Positions 9,543-17,697 of a stretch of DNA of 64,000 bases are shown here, one piece after another. The DNA is taken from contig NZ_JFJZ01000019.1 in assembly GCF_002115825.1 (NCBI RefSeq), positions 23,548 through 87,547 on the forward strand, given 5' to 3'. Numbering within the stretch: position 1 is the first letter of the stretch; each line of letters opens with the position of its first letter. The stretch is from Thalassospira sp. MCCC 1A01428 (GTDB lineage Bacteria > Pseudomonadota > Alphaproteobacteria > Rhodospirillales > Thalassospiraceae). The position numbers were made by a program, and so were the translations under genes. A model generated the notes under the pieces. That model was not told the DNA's origin. It did no database searches and saw only the letters and a program-made list of their open reading frames with translations.

Positions 9543-10072
9543 AACAGGTCTCCTTGAATAATTTAAAGCGCAAAAACACACAATATCATTCAACCTGAAA
9601 TAGATTTTCAATAACAGGTGTATCTTACCTCTTGGTCACGTTGACTCAGACTTAAAATAGCCGGGATCGGGCATTTGGAGGAAAATAGCACCGCAAAATT
9701 TATTGCCCTTGTTCCAAAAATTAAATTTTGGCTTCGCAAACAGGTGCCAAATCAATATCGGCACGCTATGTTAAGCGCGAATGACATGACACATGGCGTG
9801 CAATCATGCGATTTGGCATGTATGACGCTGTTTGAATTGTTCCTTACCGTTTGACCGCGCGAAGGTCGCCGGATTTATTGTGAAGACAGGATGCACCAAA
9901 TGCCTATTGGTAAATCAGTTTACAAGCGCGCATTTCTTTTTTGGGCATATTGCTGCGCCACACATTAGAAACCTTTGTTTCACAATGAGTCCGGTTCGAA
10001 ATCTTAATTGGGGCAAATAGCAAAAGTGCTGTTTTGTCCTGGCTCCCACTTGATAAAAACAGGAAATTAAAC
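9543..10072. other. Divergent intergenic region, no convincing gene
   Basis: This 530-base region separates the divergent GH64-like gene and gnd, so it should carry both promoters. An imperfect palindrome CCAAAA-ATTAAA-TTTTGG lies at 9715-9732. A 62-codon plus-strand frame at 9832-10020 has no recognisable motif or clear ribosome site, and I do not call it a gene. Confidence 0.45.
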
Positions 10073-11491
10073 ATGTCGGAACAACCTCAGGTAGGTCTGA
10101 TTGGTTTGGGTACGATGGGTGCGGCCTTATCGCTCAATATCGCTGAAAAGGGATACCCGCTTGCCGTTTACAACCGAACAGGCAGCGTCACCGATACGTT
10201 TATCAAAACGGCTGGCGACCTTGCGCCACGTTTAACCCCGACCGATAGCCTGGAAAACTTTGTCGCGGCCATCAAGGCGCCGCGCGTTATTATCCTGATG
10301 GTTCCGGCTGGACCTGTCGTTGACGACCATATTGATGCCCTTAAACCGGTTTTAGGCGACGACGACCTGATCATTGATGCAGGCAACGCCAATTTTTATG
10401 ACACCGAACGCCGTGCCAAACGGGCACAGGACGAAAAATTCGGCTTTATCGGCATTGGCGTTTCCGGCGGGGAAAGTGGTGCGCGGCATGGACCATCAAT
10501 CATGGTTGGTGGTACGGAAGCAGACTGGAGCCGTGTTGCCCCGATGCTTGAAGCTATTTCCGCCAAATATGATGGCACCCCCTGTGCATCCCTGATGGGA
10601 CCGGGCGGAGCAGGCCATTTCGTAAAAATGGTCCATAACGGTATTGAATATGCCGATATGCAAATGATTGCCGAGGTTTACAGCCTTATGCGGGACGGCA
10701 TGGCCTACAAGGCAGGGCAGGTTGCTGATGTATTTGATACCTGGAACAAAGGGCGGCTGGCATCTTACCTGATCGAGATTTCCGCCAAGGTATCGCGTGC
10801 AAACGACCCGATTTCCGGCAATGCCATGCTTGACGTAATCCTTGATAAAGCGGGGCAAAAAGGAACCGGTCGCTGGACTGCAATTGAAGCACAACAGCTT
10901 GCCGTTCCGGTTCCCGTCATTGAAGCTGCCGTTGCAGCCCGCAATCTGTCTGCCCGGATTGATACCCGAAGCCGGGGTGCCGATCATTTTGGCGACGCTC
11001 AGAAAGCACTTGAGGGCGAGGGGATCGCTGCTGAAACACTGGAAAAGGCACTGATTGCAGGTAAAATCCTTTGCTATGCACAAGGGTTTGAAATGTTGGC
11101 TGCCGCTGCCGATCATTTTAAATGGGACCTACCGATGCCCGCCATTGCCCGTGTCTGGCGCGAAGGCTGCATTATTCGTTCTGACATGCTCAATGACATG
11201 GCTACGGCATTGACCAACAACCCCGGCGACAACCTTATTTTTGCAGAACCGTTTTCGGGCTTGTTAAAAGATTGCCAGGCAGCACTGCGTGAAACAGTCA
11301 TTGCCGCAACAACAGCAGGGATTGCAGTGCCTGCACTTGCAGCAGGGCTTTCATGGTTTGATACCGTTCGCACACGCCGGACTTCGGCAAATATGATTCA
11401 GGCGCAGCGTGATTATTTCGGTGCGCACGGCTTTGAACGTGTTGACGGCAAGAATGAGCCGCACGGTCCGTGGGCGGGTCACGAAGACTGA
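10073..11491 (+). CDS. gnd: 6-phosphogluconate dehydrogenase, decarboxylating
   Basis: A 472-residue enzyme of the oxidative pentose phosphate pathway that converts 6-phosphogluconate and NADP+ to ribulose 5-phosphate, CO2 and NADPH. Evidence includes the N-terminal dinucleotide fold GLIGLGTMGAALSLNIAEKG, the IDAGNANFYDTERR and GVSGGESGARHGPSIMVGG substrate motifs, and GGAGHFVKMVHNGIEYADM with the catalytic lysine. The C-terminal helical domain ends in RRTSANMIQAQRDYFGAHGFER. I chose ATG 10073 with AGGA upstream over the frame opening at 10034. No zwf or pgl lies next to it in this window. Confidence 0.97.
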   Translation: MSEQPQVGLIGLGTMGAALSLNIAEKGYPLAVYNRTGSVTDTFIKTAGDLAPRLTPTDSLENFVAAIKAPRVIILMVPAGPVVDDHIDALKPVLGDDDLIIDAGNANFYDTERRAKRAQDEKFGFIGIGVSGGESGARHGPSIMVGGTEADWSRVAPMLEAISAKYDGTPCASLMGPGGAGHFVKMVHNGIEYADMQMIAEVYSLMRDGMAYKAGQVADVFDTWNKGRLASYLIEISAKVSRANDPISGNAMLDVILDKAGQKGTGRWTAIEAQQLAVPVPVIEAAVAARNLSARIDTRSRGADHFGDAQKALEGEGIAAETLEKALIAGKILCYAQGFEMLAAAADHFKWDLPMPAIARVWREGCIIRSDMLNDMATALTNNPGDNLIFAEPFSGLLKDCQAALRETVIAATTAGIAVPALAAGLSWFDTVRTRRTSANMIQAQRDYFGAHGFERVDGKNEPHGPWAGHED

Positions 11492-11505
11492 TACGACATG
11501 TTATG

Positions 11506-11539
11506 ACAGGCTGGCATCAAAAAAATGCTGCCAGCCTGT
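11506..11539 (+). terminator. Hairpin after gnd
   Basis: A perfect 11-base-pair stem, ACAGGCTGGCA with TGCCAGCCTGT, starts 14 bases after the gnd stop and encloses an A-rich loop. No T-run follows directly, so termination efficiency is uncertain. Confidence 0.55.
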
Positions 11540-11684
11540 AAAGATCGCCTGTGGCGAGTTCATCTTGTTTCCCACCAAAATCTACATAAAACAATCACCA
11601 TAATAACAAATACTTAAGTTGATTATCCTCATGTAAAATACAGAACTTCAAGCTGTAAAAATCCAACGGAATTTTTCACATTAA

Positions 11685-11714
11685 ATGACTGAAAACGGAA
11701 TTTTCGACGCTTGA
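11685..11714 (+). other. Possible nine-codon leader frame overlapping the ATP-grasp start
   Basis: An ATG at 11685 opens a frame MTENGIFDA whose TGA (11712-11714) overlaps the TTG start of the ATP-grasp gene (11711). Such an overlap could couple translation. There is no strong ribosome site before it, so it may be chance. Confidence 0.2.
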
Positions 11715-12880
11715 ACGCCTCACATTCCACTCCACCCACTGTTCTGATTACGGGTGCGCGTGCCCCGGTTGCGCTTCACTTGGCCCGGCTATTTCATGGC
11801 GCAGGCTGGCGCGTTGTGATGGCCGATAGCATCCGACATCCGATCTCGGCGGCAAGTGCATGTTGTTCACGTTATTTTTCGATCCCTTCTCCACGCTTTG
11901 AACCATCGCAATATGGGGATGCAATCGATGATATCCTCACGGCTGAAAACCCGGCGCTGGTTGTACCAAGCTGTGAAGAAGTTTTTTATCTGGCCAATCT
12001 GTGGATGCAACGGGGGTTTACGCATACTCTTTTTGCACCTGAATTTTCCCTGCTAGGTACTGTTCATAACAAATTCAAATTCATTGAATTATGTCGCGCG
12101 CTAAAACTGGAAACACCCGATACCCGTTTGATCGAGAACGTTAATGATTTGAAATCATATAGCGATCAGGCACATAATCTGGTTTTCAAACCGGTTTGGT
12201 CCCGTTTTGCCAAACAGATATTTATCTGCCCAAGCGCAGAGCAGCTTGCCCAGATTAACCCCACATCACGAATGCCCTGGATCGCGCAGACATTCGTTCG
12301 CGGACAAGAATTAAGTGCCTATGCTGTTGCCAGAAATGGCAAGCTGGTTGCCCTTTCAGTGTATCAATGCCGTTACCGTGCCGGGCAGGGGGCTGGTATC
12401 TATTTTGAACCGGCAACGAACGGTGCAATACACAAATTCATTGATCACTTCATCACCGGGACAAACTGGAACGGGCAGGTATCTTTTGATTTTATCGAAA
12501 TGCAAAATGGCGAAGTTCTTCCACTGGAATGTAACCCCAGAGCAACCAGCGGATTACACTTCTTTCAACGGCCAACACCATTTGTTGATGCCATAACGCT
12601 GCGATCCGGTGATGGTATGATCAAACGCCATAAGGTGCCGCAAACATTGCCCTTGGCAATGTGGTATTATGGCTTGCCCAAAGCATTACGCACCGGGAAA
12701 ATGGTTTCATTTCTAAAGGACCTTAACCAGGCAGAACATATCCTGGAATGGCCAGCAGATAATGGCCCCAAACGCGGGCAATGGCGTTCTTTTTTAGAAA
12801 TGATCACGCGATCCATGCGTCACCGCAGCAGCCTGCAACAGGCCAGCACATATGATATCGAATGGAATGGTCCAGACTAA
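11711..12880 (+). CDS. ATP-grasp domain ligase of unknown substrate
   Basis: A 389-residue protein resembling the carbamoyl-phosphate-synthase-like branch of ATP-grasp enzymes, which join a carboxylate to an amine or similar nucleophile through an acyl-phosphate. It has an N-terminal nucleotide-fold-like pre-domain (VLITGARAPVALHLA), a likely ATP-binding lysine in VFKPVWSR (Lys160), an AQTFVRGQELSAYAV hinge (Glu200), and the metal site PLECNPRATSG (Glu273, Asn275, Arg277). The start is TTG at 11711; no in-frame ATG precedes the first strand. Its stop overlaps by 4 bases the stop of the convergent Rieske gene. I infer the two loci act together from their packing. The product is unknown. Confidence 0.75.
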   Translation: MNASHSTPPTVLITGARAPVALHLARLFHGAGWRVVMADSIRHPISAASACCSRYFSIPSPRFEPSQYGDAIDDILTAENPALVVPSCEEVFYLANLWMQRGFTHTLFAPEFSLLGTVHNKFKFIELCRALKLETPDTRLIENVNDLKSYSDQAHNLVFKPVWSRFAKQIFICPSAEQLAQINPTSRMPWIAQTFVRGQELSAYAVARNGKLVALSVYQCRYRAGQGAGIYFEPATNGAIHKFIDHFITGTNWNGQVSFDFIEMQNGEVLPLECNPRATSGLHFFQRPTPFVDAITLRSGDGMIKRHKVPQTLPLAMWYYGLPKALRTGKMVSFLKDLNQAEHILEWPADNGPKRGQWRSFLEMITRSMRHRSSLQQASTYDIEWNGPD

Positions 12881-13866
12881 AGGTCAATAAAGCAGGTGGA
12901 TGGCGTATTAGCGGCCTCGGGCAATTTACCGGCCATAATTGCTTCTATATCACGTCGCAAAAAATCAAGCGGACCGATGACAGGTTTGACATTGGGGAAA
13001 AACGCAGCATTTTTGCTGGATGATTTTAGAACTTTGCGATCTTGCTGCAAAGCGATTGAAAACATTGGCCCGAACGCAAATGATTTCAGATAGTCAAGGA
13101 TCCCGCCGCGCGGGCCAATCAGGCACCCAATACCCTCGACATGTTCATTTGTTGACTGGCGTAAATGAAACGTGGTTGCCAGAACCAATCCCTTGACGCT
13201 CCAATATTCCAGTTCGGCCACCCCCGGATATCGAAAACGCCCGATTGTTTTAAGACGTGGGCCTTCAAGCAGCCGGCTGATCAGGCCATGCTGGCGTTCT
13301 TCGCCGGTATAGCACGCCTCAACCCAGCCATCGCCGCCGGTGATGATGACGCGCACACGCTGGCGCTTGGGGCTTAATCCGCGCAATAAGCCCTTGTGCG
13401 TAAAATGGGTGTGTGTTGCATCCAGAATGTTTTCTGCAGCGTCGAGCACAGATGAGCGGGTTTGGCTGCGAACAAGTTTGATCCTTGTCTCCCGGCCCTC
13501 CATGCAATGCAAATAGGGCAAGTGCTCAGGCCTGCCTTTCGACAGAAAAAGAACGCCTTCCTTCTCAAAGGTTTGCAAAGTTGGAATACGAAGGGCAGGG
13601 GTTTTCTCTATCAACCCGGGAATGGCTGTGCAGTATCCCGATGCGTTAAATCTCCAGCCATGATACGGGCACTCGATTTCTCCGTTACAGACCTTTCCCC
13701 CGGAAAGCTCTACCAAGCGGTGCGGGCAGCGATCATATAATGCGGCGATCTTTGCGCCGCTACGAAACAAAACAACCGGTTTCCCAAAAAACATTATGCG
13801 CTTGGGCTTATGCCCAATATCCGAGAGTCGTGCGACGGCATGCCAGGCTTCAGAAAGGACGTTCAC
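12877..13866 (-). CDS. Rieske non-haem iron oxygenase, alpha-subunit-like
   Basis: A 329-residue oxygenase. The N-terminal Rieske [2Fe-2S] site is CPHRL ... CPYHGW (Cys47, His49, Cys66, His69). The mononuclear iron site follows as D-x2-H-x4-H in ILDATHTHFTH (Asp149, His152, His157), and QQDRKVL (Asp276) is a likely third ligand. The family hydroxylates, desaturates or demethylates small molecules using electrons from a reductase. No reductase or ferredoxin gene is nearby, so a general partner is likely. It starts with GTG overlapping the upstream gene's TGA by 4 bases, implying coupled translation. It converges on the ATP-grasp gene. Confidence 0.85.
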   Translation of the reverse strand: MNVLSEAWHAVARLSDIGHKPKRIMFFGKPVVLFRSGAKIAALYDRCPHRLVELSGGKVCNGEIECPYHGWRFNASGYCTAIPGLIEKTPALRIPTLQTFEKEGVLFLSKGRPEHLPYLHCMEGRETRIKLVRSQTRSSVLDAAENILDATHTHFTHKGLLRGLSPKRQRVRVIITGGDGWVEACYTGEERQHGLISRLLEGPRLKTIGRFRYPGVAELEYWSVKGLVLATTFHLRQSTNEHVEGIGCLIGPRGGILDYLKSFAFGPMFSIALQQDRKVLKSSSKNAAFFPNVKPVIGPLDFLRRDIEAIMAGKLPEAANTPSTCFIDL

Positions 13867-14987
13867 AAATCAAACCTTTCCAGCAAAGGAATTCCAATGC
13901 GTGACAATATCCATTCCATTATTCGAATGGCGCAGCGCTGTTTTCGTGGAAGATGTTTTTCATAAACCGCAGTATATTCAATTATCGGCTTTGCCCCTCT
14001 GAGACGCTTAAAGCTCCCTGCACCGGCACTCATGTTGAAAAACTGTTTGTTATCCAAAGCCAGTGACTGCCCAACAGCCATAACAAGGCGATAAAGCCCA
14101 TCCTTACGCGGCAAGCTTGTATCATATCCAACAATCGGCTGGGTCAGGGTTTGGACATTGGAAAAGAAACCTGCCACAGCAACAAGCTGGCCTGCATCAT
14201 CACGGTATCCGGCCAGCTTAAACAGGCCACGCTGATGCATTTCACGGATATAACAGGGCGAATAATCCGGGTTTAGGGGGGTGTATTTATCAATATACAA
14301 CATTTTATAAAGGTCGGCCGCGCGGTGATAGTCAGCCTCGGTGAAGCTGTCGTCAGGTGCAAACAAATACCGGGTTTGGCGTCTTAGAGCCCGATCATAA
14401 CGCACGTTTTGTGGCAGTTTGGGGGGCGGCTGACGGCCATCAAAGAGGTATATCCGGCGGGCAGGGAGCAAACGAAAACCGGCCTCCCGCAGATTTTTGA
14501 TGGTCTCGAAATCTGTCTGCTTGTTTAACGAACGAACGACAATAGCGTGGCCCGGATGTGTCGTGGAAACCTGTTTAGCAATATTACGGGCCGACATCTC
14601 ATCAATAAAGGGAACCGGATTGGTCGATAACAGCCAATTATTGATCTGGGCTTGCCGATCCAACCCCGTCGCCAATAGCAACGGACGGCAACAGTGAATA
14701 AGAATTTTGACAAGACGAAACAGGATCGGCGATTGCACAAAATTTCGCGTCTCATCAATAGCATAATCAATATAAGCTGTGCGGGGGCAGCAAATATAGC
14801 AATTTGCATCCTTGGTCGGGCGGTTGATCGAAACCGGGAAATCGGTTCCGTTAACCGTGATCTTTGTTATTTCTGTTTCGAGATTGGCAATTAGTTCGCC
14901 AATCGGAACAGCATTGAACAAGCCTACAAACTGCTCAACGGCTTTAGTGTTATTTGATTGTTGAAATTCCGGTGTTGCCAACATCAC
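13863..14987 (-). CDS. GNAT/FemAB-like acyltransferase-fold protein
   Basis: A 374-residue protein whose C-terminal half (about 215-345) resembles a GNAT or BioF2/FemAB-type acyltransferase. Visible pieces are LAGYRDDAGQLVAVAGFF, a GYDTSLPRKDGLYRL turn and NMSAGAGSFKRLRGA. The N-terminal half (1-190) is not one I recognise; it has a CYICCP cysteine cluster near residue 63 and a basic hydrophobic stretch near 85-110. It is first in a two-gene operon with the Rieske oxygenase. The frame opens GTG-ATG (14987 or 14984) with a weak ribosome site. The acyl donor and acceptor are unknown; catalysis is inferred only from fold resemblance. Confidence 0.6.
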   Translation of the reverse strand: MMLATPEFQQSNNTKAVEQFVGLFNAVPIGELIANLETEITKITVNGTDFPVSINRPTKDANCYICCPRTAYIDYAIDETRNFVQSPILFRLVKILIHCCRPLLLATGLDRQAQINNWLLSTNPVPFIDEMSARNIAKQVSTTHPGHAIVVRSLNKQTDFETIKNLREAGFRLLPARRIYLFDGRQPPPKLPQNVRYDRALRRQTRYLFAPDDSFTEADYHRAADLYKMLYIDKYTPLNPDYSPCYIREMHQRGLFKLAGYRDDAGQLVAVAGFFSNVQTLTQPIVGYDTSLPRKDGLYRLVMAVGQSLALDNKQFFNMSAGAGSFKRLRGAKPIIEYTAVYEKHLPRKQRCAIRIMEWILSRIGIPLLERFDL

Positions 14988-15161
14988 AGAACCGGTCGAA
15001 CCATACGTGTTCGAGAAGTCTCGATCTTCGGCACATCATTCAATTTTCTCAATCTCTATACCATATCGCGAGAAATGGGTTCATCGGCAACGAATTCGCC
15101 ACAAGAAGTAAATTCAGAAACGCTCCAGCTGCACCATCTTTAACAAAGATCAAGAAGATCT

Positions 15162-15175
15162 ATAATATATATTAT
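15162..15175. promoter_or_regulatory. Perfect 14-bp AT palindrome upstream of the GNAT-Rieske operon
   Basis: ATAATATATATTAT is its own reverse complement. It lies about 175 bases before the start at 14987, in a clearly A+T-rich 298-base gap. It could be an operator or promoter element, but runs of A and T also form such palindromes by chance. Confidence 0.3.
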
Positions 15176-15285
15176 GACAAATATTCGTCAAATCCGGCTT
15201 ACATAAAGTTAACGATTTCTCGTAATTTTCACACAACATCATATGGTTACCAACTATTTTTCATCCTTCTCAGCCTAAACCCGGA

Positions 15286-15939
15286 TCACAAATAACGCCG
15301 GTGCAATTCTTCCATTCGGGTTCTTTCCTTTCGGGTCCGGCATTGTCCGGTTTCGGCATCGTGTGGATGAACACGCCCGTTTTTGTCGATATCAAATGTT
15401 CGACTGGCTCCGATGACACCTTTTTCAGAACTATACACACCAACCACCATAACCTCGAATGACTTGCATCTTATACCTTCCTGATCAAGAAGATCTGTTG
15501 TTGCATCGATGTTTTGGCCTTGATGTTCAGCATTCCGCTGCGTAATCAACCCTTTGATATCCCCGATATCTAGCGACGTTCCCGCCGATAATGGCCCTTG
15601 AAAAGTTCCATATTCATTGGTGTCTGCGCGCTGGTCGTCCTGCATCGGTTCCCAATCACTGACAAGGTACCAATGTTCACGCTCGGCGTTCTCATCATCA
15701 CCATCTGTATGCAAGCCCACGAGAATGACGTCGATATGAACGCTTTCCTGGCTCATATTGCTAACCAGAAACCGGGACCGCAACGAGCGCCCCCGTGTTT
15801 GATTAATCAGCAATTTGGGACGCCGGGTGCGGCGATATTGAGCCATCAGGATCTGGGCATAAAATATCCAGATACCCAGCGTCGCAAAGCTGACGGTAAT
15901 CTGTAAAACGGTATGGTAATTTTCGATCCAATTCAGCAT
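15286..15939 (-). CDS. Hypothetical single-pass membrane protein
   Basis: Not recognised. From the ATG at 15939 it has about 217 residues: a short N-terminus, one transmembrane helix (about residues 12-32), then a basic stretch (QYRRTRRPK) that would anchor the rest in the cytoplasm. The soluble domain has beta-rich segments (LLINQTRGRSLRSRFLVSN, VHIDVILVG), an acidic loop and a very basic C-terminus. Longer starts at 15960 and 16008 are possible, and none has a strong ribosome site. It sits alone between the Rieske/GNAT operon and the ectoine regulator. Membership of the same island is inferred from position and A+T-rich flanks only. Confidence 0.6.
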   Translation of the reverse strand: MLNWIENYHTVLQITVSFATLGIWIFYAQILMAQYRRTRRPKLLINQTRGRSLRSRFLVSNMSQESVHIDVILVGLHTDGDDENAEREHWYLVSDWEPMQDDQRADTNEYGTFQGPLSAGTSLDIGDIKGLITQRNAEHQGQNIDATTDLLDQEGIRCKSFEVMVVGVYSSEKGVIGASRTFDIDKNGRVHPHDAETGQCRTRKERTRMEELHRRYL

Positions 15940-16226
15940 TTCTACCCGCCAAACATTCATGAAATAACGGGCTTGGCTTAATGCAACCCCGCAAACACGG
16001 ATGTTCAACGTCCTGAATTTTAAAGAGTTCCCGTTTTAAACGGACCGCTGCTCCTGGCGTATTTCACCTGAAAATCAACCCGCGCCATCCCCCGGGACCG
16101 CGCATAAAATCTTTTCACGCAAGGATAACGCCCCGTCGTCCCTCAAAAAGGCTACTTGAATTAGAGGTGTATCACCACGGACGGACGACAATTTTGATTA
16201 ATTGCGGAATTTTCACCCCGCCGACC

Positions 16227-16817
16227 TCAGTTTCGGGACGTATCGTTGCTTTTTTCAACAATAACTTCATGATCCAGCAATGGCGCAACATCAATATCGC
16301 CCGCATCCATCATGGTTGATACGCGCTGAAGGGCCGCCACCAGAAAGCTTTGCTCCCAGTCCTCCAGATTATTGAACCTTTCTGAAAAACGATCATGCAG
16401 CGCCATTGGCGCACGTGCCAGAACCCCGCGGGCAGCTTCCGTAAGACGAACATAAACCTTGCGTTTGTCCGAATGTCCCCGCGCCCGCTGCACCAGCCCC
16501 ATTAATTGTAATTTATCGACCAGCGCGGTCGTTGATGCCTGGGCAAGGTTAACCTTGGCCGCAATTTCACCGACTGTCATTTCGCCGGAATCTTCCAGCG
16601 ACTGCAGGACCAATAATTGTGATGTTTTCAGGCCCGCCAGCTTGCTAAGACGCTTGGCATGTATATCGCTGGCGCGCAATATCCGTCTAATTGAAATCAG
16701 GGCGTCGTGAAGTCTGTCCATTTGCGGGTTCCGAGCGGCAATCAACAAGTACTTCTTATAACCTGCCAAAGCCCTGTCAGACAACGACTTTTCAGCATTT
16801 CCATTGATTTCCCACAT
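16227..16817 (-). CDS. MarR family regulator, probable EctR-type ectoine repressor
   Basis: Winged-helix regulator. The core has ALISIRRILRASDIHAKRL (dimer helix), the recognition region VGEIAAKVNLAQASTTALVDKL, and the wing GHSDKRKVYVRLT. EctR/CosR-type MarR proteins control ectABC-ask in halophilic proteobacteria, and this gene is divergent from ectA across a short promoter region, which supports that role. I use ATG 16817 (about 196 residues). Other in-frame starts at 16850 (ATG) and 16892 (TTG) also lack clear ribosome sites, so the N-terminus is uncertain. The effector is unknown; osmotic signals are likely indirect. Confidence 0.82.
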   Translation of the reverse strand: MWEINGNAEKSLSDRALAGYKKYLLIAARNPQMDRLHDALISIRRILRASDIHAKRLSKLAGLKTSQLLVLQSLEDSGEMTVGEIAAKVNLAQASTTALVDKLQLMGLVQRARGHSDKRKVYVRLTEAARGVLARAPMALHDRFSERFNNLEDWEQSFLVAALQRVSTMMDAGDIDVAPLLDHEVIVEKSNDTSRN

Positions 16818-16955
16818 AATATTATATCGAATGCTATGGTTATGTGACATCGAAAAACTTTGGAAATGAATTTGTTCCGATATATTTAGCAAATAAATTA
16901 TTCATTTAGTTTCAGCAGCTTATCAGAATAACCGCAAAACTCGCCACCTTCTATC

Positions 16956-16984
16956 TTGATTAAAATATATCGATAATCTATGTT
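16956..16984 (+). promoter_or_regulatory. Candidate ectA promoter with palindrome in the spacer
   Basis: TTGATT and TATGTT separated by 17 bases resemble a sigma-70-type promoter about 50 bases before ectA. The spacer contains TATCGATA (16968-16975), a perfect palindrome that could be part of the operator of the divergent MarR regulator. The assignment is by eye only. Confidence 0.35.
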
Positions 16985-17034
16985 TCTGATCGTTAAGCTA
17001 AATCGATTGACGAAACAATTAGGCAGATAGAACG

Positions 17035-17583
17035 ATGAAAGTTGCCACAAGCGACGGCAAATCGACCCGCAAGACCAACCTGGTTATTCGCAAGCCGAAG
17101 TCCACCGATGGGGCTGCGGTGAACGAATTGATTGCTTCTTGCAAGCCGCTTGATGAGAACTCTGTTTACTGCAACCTGCTGCAATGCTCGCACTTTGCAC
17201 CTACCTGTGCACTGGCCGAGCTTGACGGCGAAGTGGTCGGTTTTGTGTCCGGTTATCTTGTTCCGGAAACACCTGAACGCCTGTTTATCTGGCAGGTGGC
17301 GGTTTCTCCCAAGGCGCGCGGCCTGAAGCTGGGCAAGCGCATGATCCTGGATATCCTTGATCGCCGTGTGTGCCACGACGTAAGCGAACTGCACACCACC
17401 ATCACCACATCGAATGCCCCGTCACAGGGTGTCTTTCGCTCGGTGGCACGCGAACTTGAAACAGATGTGAACCGCAAGGTTTTGTTTGAACGTGAAACAC
17501 ATTTTGATGGCGCCGCTGCCAGTGAAATTCTGTGGCAGATTGGACCGTTTGAACGCGTAGATGTCGCACGCGTTGCCGCCTGA
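17035..17583 (+). CDS. ectA: L-2,4-diaminobutyrate acetyltransferase
   Basis: A 182-residue GNAT enzyme that acetylates the gamma-amino group of diaminobutyrate, the second ectoine-specific step. Family features are the start of the core, IRKPKSTDGAAVNELIASC, the substrate segment LDENSVYCNLLQCSHF, the acetyl-CoA loop VSPKARGLKLGKRM and the late TTSNAPSQGVF stretch. Its length is normal. It is first in the ectABC-ask operon. It is separated from ectB by 114 bases holding a strong hairpin, so relative expression of ectA and ectB may be set there. Confidence 0.97.
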   Translation: MKVATSDGKSTRKTNLVIRKPKSTDGAAVNELIASCKPLDENSVYCNLLQCSHFAPTCALAELDGEVVGFVSGYLVPETPERLFIWQVAVSPKARGLKLGKRMILDILDRRVCHDVSELHTTITTSNAPSQGVFRSVARELETDVNRKVLFERETHFDGAAASEILWQIGPFERVDVARVAA

Positions 17584-17606
17584 TTTTTCACCTTCAAAAA
17601 CTGTCA

Positions 17607-17648
17607 AAACGCCGAAATTCCGGGAACAAACCCGGGTCTTCGGCGTTT
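17607..17648 (+). promoter_or_regulatory. Intercistronic hairpin between ectA and ectB
   Basis: A 10-base-pair stem AAACGCCGAA/TTCGGCGTTT encloses an inner CCGGG/CCCGG stem. No T-run follows (GATATGACAG instead). I read it as a processing, stability or partial-termination element inside the operon rather than a full terminator. Confidence 0.6.
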
Positions 17649-17697
17649 GATATGACAGAAGAAAAATTTATTTTCTCCCCAAATGAAAGAGAGAATT

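Noticed and set aside
9832..10020. 62-codon plus-strand frame before gnd
   Set aside because: It lacks a ribosome site, family motifs and coding-like composition.
17601..17650. Full terminator ending transcription after ectA
   Set aside because: The stem is not followed by a T-run and ectB, ectC and ask need to be transcribed, so I call it an intercistronic element.
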